Shown here: positions 23,390 to 34,982 of the stretch, piece by piece
Layout: each line of letters starts with the position of its first letter
Numbering within the stretch: the stretch's first letter is position 1
Source: Leucocoprinus leucothites
Lineage: Eukaryota; Basidiomycota; Agaricomycetes; Agaricales; Agaricaceae
NCBI GenBank assembly: GCA_013368445.1
Contig: JAACJO010000012.1
Location: 558,001-622,000 of the forward strand
Length of the DNA stretch: 64,000 nt
Reading direction: 5' to 3'
Program-made: the position numbers and the translations under genes
The notes under the pieces: generated by a model
What the model was told of the DNA's origin: nothing
What the model saw: only the letters and a program-made list of their open reading frames with translations
Databases searched by the model: none

Positions 23390-24628
23390 TTATGTATGAG
23401 GAGAGCAAGGCTTCATCAACACTGAGGACGGAGTGGTAGGATCACCTGTCTCTGATTCACCAGTCTGTACGGACCTCGCATGGTCAGTAAACCCAGTCAT
23501 GCACTGTGTCATCGTAACACCATTGCCAGTATCCAGCCGCGACGTCTCGTTACTCGAGTGTTGTTTCACAAGTCGAAGTATGATCAAAAACGAAGAGATA
23601 CCCTAAGCAGGGAATATTAGAACGTTTGTTAGATCAATCAAACCAAGAGTGACACCATTATAAACACTCACCCGGACGTTGACCAAGGTAGCTACCACCA
23701 TTCTAGCCACCACGCTATGCAGAGTATAGGAGATGATATACACCACCGAGAAAGTGGCATATAGCCCTGCGCTTTCCACCAGTATTGCCAACATGCTATT
23801 GTAGGGCTCGCGATGTTCTTTCCGACCTCGACCAACAACCTGTCGCACGAGATGTCGATACCATAAGAGTCGTAGAGCGATAGTAAACACGATGGCGATG
23901 TTACACAGAGCGGCACAAATTACAGAGGGGACTGCAAAGGCAGCTTGTTTTATTTCCGAGTTATGATCAAAGTGCTCTGCGATGTACAGGCCACCTGTCA
24001 CTTTTTGATAGTCATCTAGTCAGCATTGGAAGTCCCGGAAAAGAGGGCTGACGAACCTAGTGACCCTATGTATAACAGAAATGGTGGGATTAGGATCCAC
24101 TGACGTGTGTTGTAATAGACAATAGCACGGTATAACTTTGGTAAAGAAAAACCAGCCGTCTTTTTCACTGGAAGAAGAAACCGAACGAGACGCACCAGAA
24201 ACCCATTTGAGAGCCAGATAGAACAGAAAATGCAGATATTCCCTGCAATACACAGATCACCATATTTCCCGGACCGGATCCAAGCACGAGGCCCACCAGG
24301 ATAAGCCCTATGAGTAGTGAAGGCTTGCACCTCATTCGTAGTATGTAGGCCCATATACGTCGATATAAACACGAATAATAGGCTGACATATAACATCAAC
24401 ACCCATCTGGATGTCGAGCGAGGCCGTTTGTATAGCTCACGAAGACACAGACTGGACGTTAGGATTGTGTATCCTGCCAGTAACACGGGCGTCAATGTTA
24501 TAGGAAAGGACCGGCCGAAGACGAATCCACTTACCGTACGCCATGAATGAGAGCATCGTTCCAATGAGCATCGCTTTCTCTGCCAGAAGCACACTATTCG
24601 CGGAAGGCTCAAAATCAGGTTGAAACAT
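23390..24628 (-). CDS. Agaricomycete-type seven-transmembrane protein
   Basis: Five exons (24535-24628, 24196-24473, 24057-24135, 23672-23994, 23390-23602) give 328 residues. The hydropathy pattern shows about seven membrane spans, for example AMLIGTMLSFMAYGGYTIL, WVLMLYVSLLFVFISTY and IVFTIALRLLWY. At the third to fourth spans lies FLLYRAIVYYNTRQWILIPPF, which matches the LLVYRCYVIW block of a very common Agaricomycete orphan membrane family. The 60-bp intron 24136-24195 is in frame and could be misread as coding; removing it restores this block. The C-terminal tail is Ser/Thr-rich and cytoplasmic. Members are often called GPCR-like, but no ligand or signalling partner is established by the sequence. 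Confidence 0.8.
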
Positions 24629-24851
24629 CCCTCTATACGAGAGGATTGAAAGATGGGGGATATAGGGGGTATTGGAAAACTTGCAATTTAGACCACATAG
24701 GATCGAGTTACTTGGATTCTGCCACGTTCGGCACGACGAGGCGCTAGCATCAACGTAAGGGTACCTCAACCAAGTAATATTTATCACCAATCATTGCATA
24801 ACAAACAGAATAATGTCCAAATATTCCATAAATCCAGGATAACGAAAACAT

Positions 24852-26342
24852 TTAGACGATAGGCGAAAGATCGAAGTCCTTGGCGCCCTCAGCCTTGACT
24901 GCGACACCTTTTTCCGTCACAATGGCGGTTATAAGCTCTGCGGGGTCACGTCAAAACTGGGGTTATAAATTCCTCTAGCCCAGTCGGTGTAATCATGACT
25001 TGTGCTTGTTCAGTTTGACCATTGTTTGGGTATAAAATGCCCCGTACGAGGCAAGCTTCTAGAGGGGGACGATGTTCAATGGGAATTCTGCGGTGGTACT
25101 ATGAGAACGGATGGCTTTGTTTTAGGGGTTGTGAGATAGACGCACTTGGATCCGTCGGAGATGTCGAGGTCAACTGTGCTGATTGGGGCAACTACGATGA
25201 ACGGGATATTATGTCGGGCAGCAAGGACAGCTGCGTTGTACGTTCCAATCTAAGTATCGTCAGTGTCACTAAGTTCCTTGATTCCCGGCAAATAAGCGGA
25301 CACTAACTTTGTTTGCCGTATCACCGTTCCTTGCGATTCTGTCCGCGCCGACGGCTACGGAATAAGTTGGTCCCTGGATGACATTTATGATATCAAGTAA
25401 CGACTCACCAACGGCGTGGATTTTGTGGTGTTGGAACAAGGAGCCGACCATCGTATCGCAAATCATTACAGAGGGTATCTTCAGCGTTTGAAGCTCGTGA
25501 GCTGTCAGTCTTCCAAACGCTGAGAACTACTGCAATTGAAGAGAAGCATTGAATACCCACCGCGAGCCCTGATGATAAGGAGCTGTCTGCGTAAAATGTG
25601 CTTTACCGAGTTTTCCTGTTTCATGAAGGTACGTGATTAATCCAAGTGCTGTACCATATCCCTACGAGGGCACATTAATGACGTTCAAATACAGAGCACA
25701 ATACGCTTACGGCTCACCGAAGTCGCCAGCGATCCCGTATTGCAAACAGTCAGCACGTTCAAGCCCTCTCCAGATTCACCATTCTTTTTGACTTGCTCAA
25801 TTAGCCATTCGCCACCCCACTTTGCCATAGCCTTGTTCCTATCCACATCTTCATCAGCAACAAGCCTTCCTTCTTTGATAAGATCGTGAGCGAGTTCTGT
25901 AACGACCTTTCCGGCCGCGATGCCGTTATTCAGAGTTTTAGTCAATCTCCTTGTCGCAGCGCCAAGATTAACGGCTGTTGGTCGGGATTTATAAATATAT
26001 GTCAAGGTGGACTCGATGTGCGCCTGGAATGCGAATGTGGACGTAAGGAATTCTGGCGGAGGCGTTGTTCGTAGAGCGCGAATGAGGTGCTGCGAAATAG
26101 ATAAAGAAGCTAAAGAAGCGATAGCTGGGGCCCCACGAATCTACTTGCAAAATGTCTTGTTAAGCAGGACTAAAGGCTTAAAAGGAACGAAACTGCACCT
26201 TCATCGTCTTAATAGCATCAAAAGCATCCTCGACTGAGTTAATTTCGACATATTCTGTGACATGGGGCAACAAAAGCTGATTGACGATCTCTATTTTATC
26301 ATCGTCAACTTTGATCGACGTCAACTCTGGTGCAGCCACCAT
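24852..26342 (-). CDS. MRI1: Methylthioribose-1-phosphate isomerase, last exon interrupted by two apparent frameshifts
   Basis: Seven exons: 26199-26342, 25718-26140, 25561-25661, 25409-25509, 25308-25354, 25146-25249 and 24852-25087. The protein shows [28 protein letters not shown], the catalytic-cysteine motif [12 protein letters not shown], the GSRLTAHEL and DTMVGSL segments, and [16 protein letters not shown] with its catalytic Asp. These are diagnostic of the MRI1/eIF2B-related isomerase of the methionine salvage pathway, which converts MTR-1-P to MTRu-1-P. In the last exon the frame must shift twice: inside 24962-24978, and at the GGGG run 24942-24945. With two added bases the expected [13 protein letters not shown]...IVTEKGV tail appears and the protein reaches 385 residues. 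As written it stops at 24946-24948. Sequence error is more likely than true decay, since the rest is intact. Confidence 0.88.
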
Positions 26343-26752
26343 GTCAAATCAAGAGCAATGGAGGGTACTAAATGACCTTGACGAGGGGGATTCAGAGAGA
26401 GATAAATTTGTGTTCGGTTCGCCATCTGCAATAATATTTCGCAATGATTGATCGTAGGCATGCCCCTGATAGGCTCAATTTTTGGAATCCAAAGTGTGGG
26501 GTTAGGTGCTGTGGCGCAGCCTAGCGCTTAGAGGCGGAAGTTGCCCTTCGATACGGCTTGGCCCTCGCCAAATCCCTCAAACTCTCCAGATTCGGAAACT
26601 AATTTATATGCAAAATGGTCCTATTGAGAAATCAATTAATCACATGTTAACTCATCCAGAATCAGTTGCCCCCTCACTGCCATGCATATATCCCGTTAGC
26701 CTTGCTCCTTTACCACCACAGCCTTATAGTGTATCTGTACTTCTACTAACTG
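26343..26752. other. Divergent promoter region between MRI1 and the lipase
   Basis: This 410-bp region lies between two divergent start codons and should hold both promoters. A stretch near 26500 vaguely resembles a tRNA D-arm but has no matching acceptor stem. No coding region is supported. Confidence 0.55.
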
Positions 26753-29673
26753 ATGATTGACCATATACTTGGACGACCTAATCCATCTTGGAAGAGGGCA
26801 CAGGTACGTCATCTATCAATTGTTTTTCTGTGATCATTCTTCATGACATCTGCGCGTATAGGTTTTCCTGGTGCTCATTTTCTGGACTTGGCGTATTATT
26901 AAGGCGAAGGAGGGACCTCCTCGAATCCTCTGGCTACCTCGACTTAACAGGAGGCTGCGTATGTTCTACTATCCCTTGTGCCGTCTGGGAAGTTGAGCTC
27001 TAGCTATACTTGGCAGAGCGCTTCACGCCTTGGCAGCTTGTACTTAGTACACTTACAGCGGTATATGCACTTCGTAACCTCGACAAGATATTCGGCCTTG
27101 ATGGTGAGTTTATCCCCTATTCACCAGCGACAAAAGTCTGACAAGAAAACACAAGCCCCTGAGCCTCTCCGGAACCTTGTATGCTTAACATCTATCGTTA
27201 GGTACCAGCATTTTGACATTTCATAGTACACGCCAGATTATTTCCGAGCCACGTGGATTGTTACTGGGTTGGACGCTGGTTTCGCAACTGCAATGACAAT
27301 TCGCCCCAAATGGTTCCGCGATATCTGCTCGCTACTCTTCGCCGTGTATTACATCACATTTCCTTCTGCAGCAGACGAGAAAGTATGTCGTCTCTATTCT
27401 AATTACTATGCTTGATTCATTGACAGTATTCCAAGCTACGGCGATTTCGAGCTGTACCTACCGTCGAAGTCCTCCGTGCAACATGGAACAAGACTACACA
27501 TCCTTTTGTACGACGCCGCTCTTCTCATGTCTTGGATGATTGATTTACATGAAGGCATTTAGATACGTTTCATTCAACACATTCCAAAAATGTCCATACG
27601 TCGCAAGATTCTGCTACCTCGCCCTAAAGGTTCCTCCTATGACCGGCCTGTCACCGCCTATCTCTATTTTGCCCCACCCGAGGCACAGCTTAAGGAAGCG
27701 GCCGAGCTAATTCTCGACTTTCCGGGTGGCGGTTTTGTTGCTATGTCTCCCGAGCACCACGAAGAACGGCTACGTTTCTGGGCAGTCAATTCGGGAAGAC
27801 CAGTGCTTTCTATTGACTATGGCAAGGCTCCAGAATGTGCGAAGAGCCTTTGCAGTAATTTGATATAAGTTCTAATTGCTCATCCCAGATCCTTATCCCT
27901 TTGCTATTGATGAAGTTTTTGACGTCTATCGTCTGCTTGTTGAATCAGGTGAGTGGATTGTTCCATTGCTGTGGAAATATTCTTGACTTGCGACAGCTGG
28001 TCGCATTATCGGCATGTCAGGCAACAACCTTTCAGTCATTGTTACCGGAGATTCTGCGTATGTAACCCGAAATATCCGGATGTTTTATTCTAAGACTAAA
28101 ACTAATGTGACTATCTGTTATCAGCGGCGGAACCCTGGCTGTCAACCTCGTAATCAAAATACTCGAACTCAAGGACGGAATAACAAAGAATCGGGGCCTG
28201 GAGATCTTGCCAATGCCCACGGGTGTGGTACTTGCTTACGCGGCATTGGATTTCAACTTCGTGTCCTGGATGTCGGCAGACCATCTACGGATTTTAAGAG
28301 CAGAGCAGTCGTCCAATAATATCCCTGGAATGCGGGAATTTGCAGAGCAGAAGGACCACTTGCATCATGTCTCGCCGCTGAGCATGGTGCCCGATCGTCG
28401 GCCCAAGAAGAGGGTCAAGAGGCGGTCTAGCTGGAAGGAGAAGCTTCGTGGATTTGCTAGTGGGGGAGAGGAATCGACCCGACCTCCTGCGCCCAAGATA
28501 TTCAGGACAAATACTGATGACGGAATACTTGCGGATGCAGAATCTGACGAGGACTTTGAGGGTTACAAAGAAGAGGACAAACCAATAGAAGCCCGTGTCA
28601 AATACAAGTATGATACTTTCAAGCCGAGCGGTTCGATGCTGCGGACGCATTCGGCATTGGAACGAAAACAGGAGGAGATGGCCGTTGCCTTGAAAGAAGC
28701 TGACACAAAGGCTATCCAGGCGTTTGGTGGGAAGGGGAAGAGGGCAGAACCAATCGGGACGCGGTTGACGATGTCAAGCAGGGTGGGGTATTTCCAAGAC
28801 AGAATCATATCGCCAAGTATGGTGAGTGCAGTGCTGACTGGGGAGAGACGGGTACTAAAAGCCATATATTTTAGATGCGCGCCATGGCAATTTTATATAT
28901 TGGACCTCATCGAAACCCCGATTTTGCAACGGATTACCACATTTCTCCTATTCTTACGCCAGAATATCTACTTGCGCAGTTCCCGCCATTGATGATCCAG
29001 TGCGGTGAGAAAGATCCGTTTGTTGATGACAACGTCATATTCGCAGGTCGCGTGCGCGAGGCGAAGAGGGCGCGAAAGATTGAATTGGAGCTGGCGCTGT
29101 CAGGAAAGAGCGCAAGATTCGGAGAAGACCTGAAACTAGAACATATTGATATACACAGTGTCAAGGGAGTGACAAGCGTGGAAGAGATGAAAAGGGAGAG
29201 GGACAAGCTGACGAGCGAAAGCGAATATGACTGGGTACAGCTAGTATTACTGGCTGATTGGAGTCACGGCTACCTACAAATGCCGACCCTGCTGCCGAGG
29301 GCGAAAGCGGTGAGTCATTTAAGAAGCTGGTTTGGAGTTTGCAGACTACTGAGCAGGGATGACATAGGTGATTGATGATCTTGCAGAATGGATAGACAAA
29401 ACGTTCAACAAGTACCGCGAGATGCCGAGGGCGAATGGATTGACGCCAGGTGATGGAATCGTTTCAGAAGCAGAGGCGTCTGATTCGGCGATCACGTTCG
29501 TATCCAAGAGGCGAGAGTCGTCAGGATCTGACAGCCCTGCTAAAAAGAGTAGCACGACGAGTAGCGGGATAGGAACGCCGAAGGTTGAAAGTAGTCGAAT
29601 TGCGGGGCACACGATAACAGAATTGGAGTTGGTGCGCAGGCGGCGCCTTCAGGACTCGCATTTGTTTGATTAG
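26753..29673 (+). CDS. Hormone-sensitive-lipase-type alpha/beta hydrolase with N-terminal membrane helix and large insert
   Basis: Twelve exons (26753-26803, 26862-26958, 27017-27103, 27156-27178, 27227-27382, 27427-27507, 27563-27836, 27889-27948, 27997-28057, 28125-28821, 28875-29309, 29368-29673) give 775 residues. A hydrophobic helix (VFLVLIFWTWRII) near residue 20 suggests membrane or lipid-droplet anchoring. The catalytic domain has an oxyanion PGGGF (220-222), nucleophile GDSAGG (Ser296), Asp576 (EKDPFVDD) and His660 (ADWSHGY), the order of the HSL/GDXG family. Between the Ser and Asp lies an insert of about 150 residues, charged and Ser-rich. It contains KKRVKRRSSW with an R-R-S-S site at 396-399. 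The C-terminus is Ser-rich and disordered. It probably hydrolyses acyl or steryl esters; the exact substrate is not known. Confidence 0.87.
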
Positions 29674-30107
29674 TCAAGTGTGCGAATGAATATGATGATT
29701 GAATAGCAAAGATCGGGCGACAGGGCTACAGAAGGGGAAATTGCACAGCTTGGGAACGCGAGTGGGCGTTCGGGACTGAAAGTGGTATAAGCTTTAGGTG
29801 CTGTGCAGCACTGCCACCCTAGAATGAGCTCGAGACCGGGAAAGTGCTAGGGTCGTGTTGGGCGAGCTGAACGACGAGCAGCCGGAAGAACACCACGGCC
29901 GTATATTCCGGGTGGTAGAGAGACAAGGGTTTGGTCGGCAGGTGAAGAAAAGGAACGGGATGGGCAAGAGACGGGGAGGCTGTGCCAGATGACCGGATTA
30001 GGCAGGTGTCTGAGTTTACAATGGGAGGACACTCCGCGTAAATGCAGGCCCAGGACGTTGACCGTCTTTCACTTTCTCTTCCTTGCACTACTACCTCCTC
30101 CACTGCC
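29674..30107. other. Intergenic region upstream of the C2H2 factor
   Basis: This 434-bp stretch follows the lipase stop. It probably contains the lipase 3' UTR and the promoter and leader of the zinc-finger gene. An in-frame ATG at 30042 could extend that gene by 22 residues. Confidence 0.5.
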
Positions 30108-31212
30108 ATGTACGCTGTTCATTCCATCCAGTCTATCCCCACCACTGGTCCTGCCACTCACCCAGAAGGCCCTCCTCGTGACTTCCCCTTTCCTCAGCCT
30201 GTCCCCTTGCCTCAGCCATCCACAGCTCAGGACGACCACCCACCATCCCAGGGCCAACCTACACAGCTACCTCCTCCTCCAGTCCTCCCTCAGATTGCCC
30301 AGACTCTCCTCTCCGATCGTCGCCAGAGCCCACGCCCAGACGCCATATTTGCCCCTCATGCTCATGAGCTCTATAGCTCCACAAAGGGTCTTCATACCAT
30401 CCCACCACCGCCACCACCTGCACCCGCAGAAGGCTCAGAACCACAGTCCGGTGCCGGCGCTAACCACTACCCCTCCTCCCAGGGCGTGCCCAGACTGCCT
30501 CCCATCCTCCAGGTAGAGAAGCAGCAGGTAACCACCTCGGCCACCCAACTTGCCTCCGCAAGCCGCCGCAGAAACGAGGCTCACTTTGTCTGTCCTGTGC
30601 CTGGTTGTGGAAGTACCTTCACACGCCGATTCAACCTCCGAGGTATGTCCTGCCTCGCTCTTTCCTGATCGCCTTTCATCTGATCGTATTATCTCAGGTC
30701 ACCTTAGATCACACACCGAGGAACGGCCCTATGTCTGCGAGTGGCCTGGCTGCAAGAAGGGCTTTGCCCGACAGCACGACTGCAAGTAAGTCTAGGCTTC
30801 ATTCTCTTACTGTTGATCAGATGCTTATGCAGGCCCCTAGGCGTCATCAAGCCCTTCACACCGCCAAGTCCCAAACCAATATCTGCCAGGGCTGCAAGAA
30901 GACCTTTAGCCGTCTTGATGCTTTAAATGTATGTCCCTGATTTCTACTCCAGCTTCAAATCTGTGCTCAACCCTGTCTCTCTCTCTCCCGTTCAGCGCCA
31001 TTGTATGTGCTGACCAATTGCACGGTGTTTGAGCCCCTTCGCTGACTTTTAATTTTACAGTGCGATCAGACGGCGGCGCAGAGTGCAGACTTGTCAGCCA
31101 GAAATACCAGAACCAAGGCGAAGGCAGCGATCAGCGGACGGCGGCATCGAGTGTTTCTATGGCTGCGCAGCAGCCGCAACCACCCATGGGTTCTGCACCC
31201 GTTCAACCGTAG
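30108..31212 (+). CDS. C2H2 zinc-finger transcription factor, SWI5/ACE2-like
   Basis: Five exons (30108-30642, 30698-30785, 30841-30928, 30996-31002, 31061-31212) give 289 residues. The N-terminus is rich in Pro and Gln (a PPPPPPAPA run). Three zinc fingers follow in the C-terminal third: CPVPGCGSTFTRRFNLRGH, CEWPGCKKGFARQHDCKRH and CQGCKKTFSRLDALNRH, then LRSDGGAEC. This spacing, with the third finger ending RHLRSDGGAEC, is that of the SWI5/ACE2 group, so a nuclear cell-cycle or separation regulator is possible (inference). Exon 4 is only 7 nt and encodes the last His of finger three, so its use is required for a working finger. The ATG at 30108 has a purine at -3; an alternative start at 30042 is in frame. 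Confidence 0.87.
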
Positions 31213-31543
31213 CATAGAGTCTGCGTTCTTTTGTGTGTGATGATGGATTACCCTCAGAAGCACCACCCTTCATTCGATATTCTTGATACACCGAACTGAT
31301 TTGATAGTCTTAGTATGTTTTGTGAGAGGAAGGAATTAATCTTGCCGGTTGCTTATTGTAACGTAGAAAGCCCGGGTCTGTAATTTGTTACAATTTAATC
31401 TTGTACACTTTTATCAATCGACCTGAGCTGGAAAACACGTGAGAGTCTCCACCTTGATCGACCTCGGTAATTTCGACCCCGGTAATACCACCGCCATCAA
31501 GTGGTATTGCGGGACTCAACCTTCTCTGCTTTCATCCTTCACC
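31213..31543. other. Intergenic region upstream of PEX5
   Basis: This 331-bp stretch holds the 3' UTR of the zinc-finger gene and the PEX5 promoter, with an E-box near its 3' end. No other gene is seen. Confidence 0.55.
31436..31441. promoter_or_regulatory. CACGTG E-box upstream of PEX5
   Basis: A perfect CACGTG followed by AG lies about 105 bp upstream of the PEX5 start codon. It may be a bHLH site; function is inferred from position only. Confidence 0.35.
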
Positions 31544-34305
31544 ATGTCACTACCTATGCTCTTCAACGGGGGTGCTGATTGTGGGCCATCGAACCCACTG
31601 CAAGGTCTCTCGAAGCGCTTTGACCAAGACAGGGGCATTCAGCAGGTCGGTATTATCAATCTCGTACTAAAACACCTCTAGGTCAAAACCACTGATTCAT
31701 CAACACAATTCATCTAGGATCAATTTGGGGCGTCCAGAGCAGGACCTTCGCGAGATGTATGTCCTCTTATCTTCCCGACTGAGAGCTTACTTGACCAATT
31801 GTGCCTTCCAACGTCCATCAGGGCTTCCGCACCCAGACCGGGCCCTCAGGACAGGACGCCGATGCAGCCAGATTCTTCTCTTCGACGCCTACAGCGGCCG
31901 CCATGGGCACACAGGGACTCTCAACAGCATTTGATGTTTCAGCTATGCGTGCGGCACTACCACCAGCGTCCGTGCAAACGCCGCAACTGCAATCCTCCGG
32001 ACCCACGCGAACAGCGGCACCAGCAGGATGGGCAGCAGATTTTATGGGCATGGATTTTGGCGCTGTAGCTCAACAGCCCAAGCAGCAAATGCAGCAAGTT
32101 TCTAATGCTGCAGCTACTGGCCCGATGCAAGCAATGACAATGGATGCACATCATGCAGGCGTTGTGCATTCGCCGCCGCCGCTTATGCAGAGTTGGTATT
32201 TTAAACGTTTGTTTTTTCACGGATGTAGAATCTCATTGGTGTCTATCTATAGATTGGAACCCTATGGGATTTGGAGCGCGGGGGTTTGTACCTCAGACGC
32301 CACTGCAACAGCAGCAGCAGCCACAAGCGTCGACATCCCGGTTAGACGACCGTACGCCTTACGACCTTCATTTCTCATCAAGGTTGATCTCACTTTTTAT
32401 GACTGAATAGAAACCTCTTGGGATAAGGAGTTTAGCGTACAAGAAATGCAATTAGCGTCATCCATAATCGAACAAACTCAGCAGCAATCTCAATTCCAGC
32501 CCCAGCAAGAGTCCGAAGCTGTCAATAAACCCCATTTTGACGCAGATGAGCTTGCTCGCACAGCAGGCATGCTCATTGAAAACCTCAAACACGAAACCAA
32601 CCCGAAGTTCCAGAATAGCCAATTCATGGGTTTGATGAAACAGCTTCGGGACGGTGAAGTTGTGATTGACGGAAATCAAATGGTCGAGAATGATAGTCTT
32701 ATGAGGAACTCTTCGCAATTGGACAAGGGTAAAGGCCGAGCGCTTGACAGTTTCGGCCATTTGGGGAACCACAAGCCCGCAATGGATGCACCATTGTTTC
32801 GAGCCGGTCATGAACATGATCTGTCACAACAGAGGGAGAAGGAAGGGGAGGGGGCAGAAGAAGATCCGAATGATGCGTATTTCAGACAAGAGAACGCGGA
32901 ATATGAGAGATATTGGCGGGAGGCCTCACAGTTCGATGCTAACAATACGCTCGCGACGAATGCCCAAGAAAGGGAATGGGATTCCTTGCAAGAAGATTGG
33001 GATCGTTTCGAGGCTACGAGCTCGGGGATCAGGCAGTTGGATAACTATCAGTTCCAGGACAACAATCCTTATGTCCTTGGTGATTCGTCTAGGACACGGC
33101 ATCACGCTATGCACAGTGGGATGTCGTCTGTTCTTGAGGTAAGTGAATACAACTTTCAATGTACGAGGAGAGACCTAATTGCAACTTGTAGAGTGTTCTT
33201 GAACTCGAAGCTATTGTACAACGAGACATGACAAATGCAAGTGCCTGGTACGAGCTCGGTGTCAAACAACAAGAAAACGAGCGCGAACACAAAGCTCTCC
33301 AAGCTCTCAAGCGAGCAGTCGAACTCGATCCCACACATCTTCCTTCATGGCTTGCCTTGGCGATCTCTTATACCAACGATAACGATCGTCAAGGCACCTA
33401 CGACTCCGTTGAAGAGTGGGTAAAGAGGAATGAGAAATATGCTAACATTCCTTATGATGCCGCTGGGGCTGCTCATCTGTCGATGAATGAAAGATATGCG
33501 AAGCTTATAGATCAGCTGATTGCTATGGCTCGGAGTGATAGTGGTGGAGAGATTGATGCTGATACACAAATTGCGCTGGCAGTGTTGTTGAATACAAACG
33601 AGGTGTGCAATAGTGATTTTTTGGCGATCATTTTATCTAACAGATGGATAAAGGACTATCAGAAGGCCCAAGACTGCTTCAGAACGGCATTAGCCATTCG
33701 ACCTGAGGTACGCTGCTTTGCTTTCGTGTATGTTACTCTGGTTCTGACGTCGTTGTAGGACTGGCTGTTATATAATCGGGTTGGGGCGACGATGGCAAAC
33801 AGTGGACACCCCGAGGAAGCTCTTGAATATTATTACAGAGCTCTTGAATTGAACCCGGGGTACATTCGGGCACGGTATGTTGCACTCACTCCGTCTTTTG
33901 ATTCTCTCTCGTCTAATCCAGTGACTCAAAATATAGCTTCAACCTCGGTATCTCCTGCATCAATCTCCGTGTAAGAATTTTAGACCTCACAAGTATCCTA
34001 TTTCAGTCCAGCTAATGTTGATTATCCTTGACAGCGTTACGAAGAAGCCGCACAATACATTCTCGATGCACTGGCATTGCAGGATAGTGACGGTGTCAAG
34101 GATACGAGCGGAGGACGGGGAGTGACATCAGCAGCGTTGTGGGAGAGTTTGAAGACGACGTGTTTGCAGATGCAACGCACTGATTTGGCGTCGCTCTGTG
34201 ATGCCAGGGACCTCGAACGTGAGTCGTCGTCCATTTTTACAGGCTAGGAGAGAAGCTGATGGGTGGATGGGTTGTGTAGAATTTCGAGTGCGTTTTCAGG
34301 AGTGA
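31544..34305 (+). CDS. PEX5: Peroxisomal targeting signal 1 receptor PEX5
   Basis: Eleven exons (31544-31645, 31718-31756, 31822-32191, 32253-32351, 32411-33138, 33192-33602, 33654-33707, 33759-33874, 33937-33970, 34035-34218, 34280-34305) give 720 residues. The N-terminus has the conserved cysteine region ([18 protein letters not shown]) whose Cys is ubiquitylated for recycling. Two WxxxF motifs (WAADF, WDKEF) should bind PEX14 and PEX13. The C-terminal half is a TPR array: [73 protein letters not shown] and [19 protein letters not shown]. It reads the C-terminal SKL-type signal. The acceptor before DYQKAQ is the AAAG at 33650-33653, which keeps the repeat frame. The protein shuttles between cytosol and peroxisome. 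Confidence 0.95.
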
Positions 34306-34492
34306 TGCGGTAGCTGATGATGACGGTATCGGGAATATCGGAGCGTGGAGACGAGGAGCAAGCACGTCTGGATGTTCAATGCCCATAGTGTAGATATGTA
34401 GAGTATATGGATTGTAGATAAATCACTCTACGGGAATGCTTCAGCTCTTCTTCGACGACTCTGCTATCAAACCAAGGTCAGACAATGATACC

Positions 34493-34765
34493 CTAGCTGC
34501 GAGCCGAAATACCATCGTCAAGACCCAGCCGTTTCGCTTTATCTTCCTGCTTCTTGTCTTTCTGTTTCGCAGCCATGGTCTTGTTAAGGTACTCGAGCAT
34601 CTGCGGATCCTCTTTAAGGAGCTCGGGATTTTGTGAAAACATCTTGATCTTGCGCAATAGCTCCTCCTGCTTTTCACGCTCCGTCTTCTGCTTATTATAC
34701 GCGTCCCTGACGTCCTGTATCTCAAGGTCGCTCAAGGGGATGAGGGTTGGATTTCTGCGTATCAT
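34493..34765 (-). CDS. Small CDC26-like protein (APC/C subunit 12 candidate)
   Basis: One exon gives 90 residues. The start MIRRNPTLIPLSDLEIQDV fits the CDC26/APC12 pattern, where an initial M-(L/I)-R-R-x-P-T is bound inside the APC6 TPR groove. The rest is a charged helix (QKTEREKQEELLRKIK) ending in Lys-rich sequence. CDC26 stabilises APC6 in the anaphase-promoting complex. The frame is open further upstream to 34906, but that would bury the conserved N-terminus, so the ATG at 34765 is preferred. The identification rests mainly on the first eight residues and on size. The gene is divergent from the PRA1 gene, 217 bp away. Confidence 0.6.
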   Translation of the reverse strand: MIRRNPTLIPLSDLEIQDVRDAYNKQKTEREKQEELLRKIKMFSQNPELLKEDPQMLEYLNKTMAAKQKDKKQEDKAKRLGLDDGISARS

Positions 34766-34982
34766 ATGTGCTTGCTGCGATGTCAAAGAAAAAGCGCTGC
34801 GGGCAATACGCAACCAATGGTGGTGAGCAGAAAGCGAGAAGATACAAACAAAGGAACCAAACAAGTAAACTGCGGGAGACTGCGGGCGCTTACTCCCAGT
34901 ACACAAATCAGCCTAACAAAGCGAGCACTGGTCATTTACACTCGACACACTCCTTGCCCTTGTACCACCACTACCTTTCACA

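Noticed and set aside
24136..24195. In-frame coding stretch in the 7-TM gene
   Set aside because: It is open but interrupts the conserved FLLYRAIVYY block, and it has a GTGCGT donor and an AAAG acceptor, so it is read as an intron.
26500..26585. Sequence near TGGCGCAGCCTAGCGC resembling a tRNA D-arm
   Set aside because: No 7-bp acceptor stem, no T-arm GTTCRA motif and no anticodon stem could be paired.
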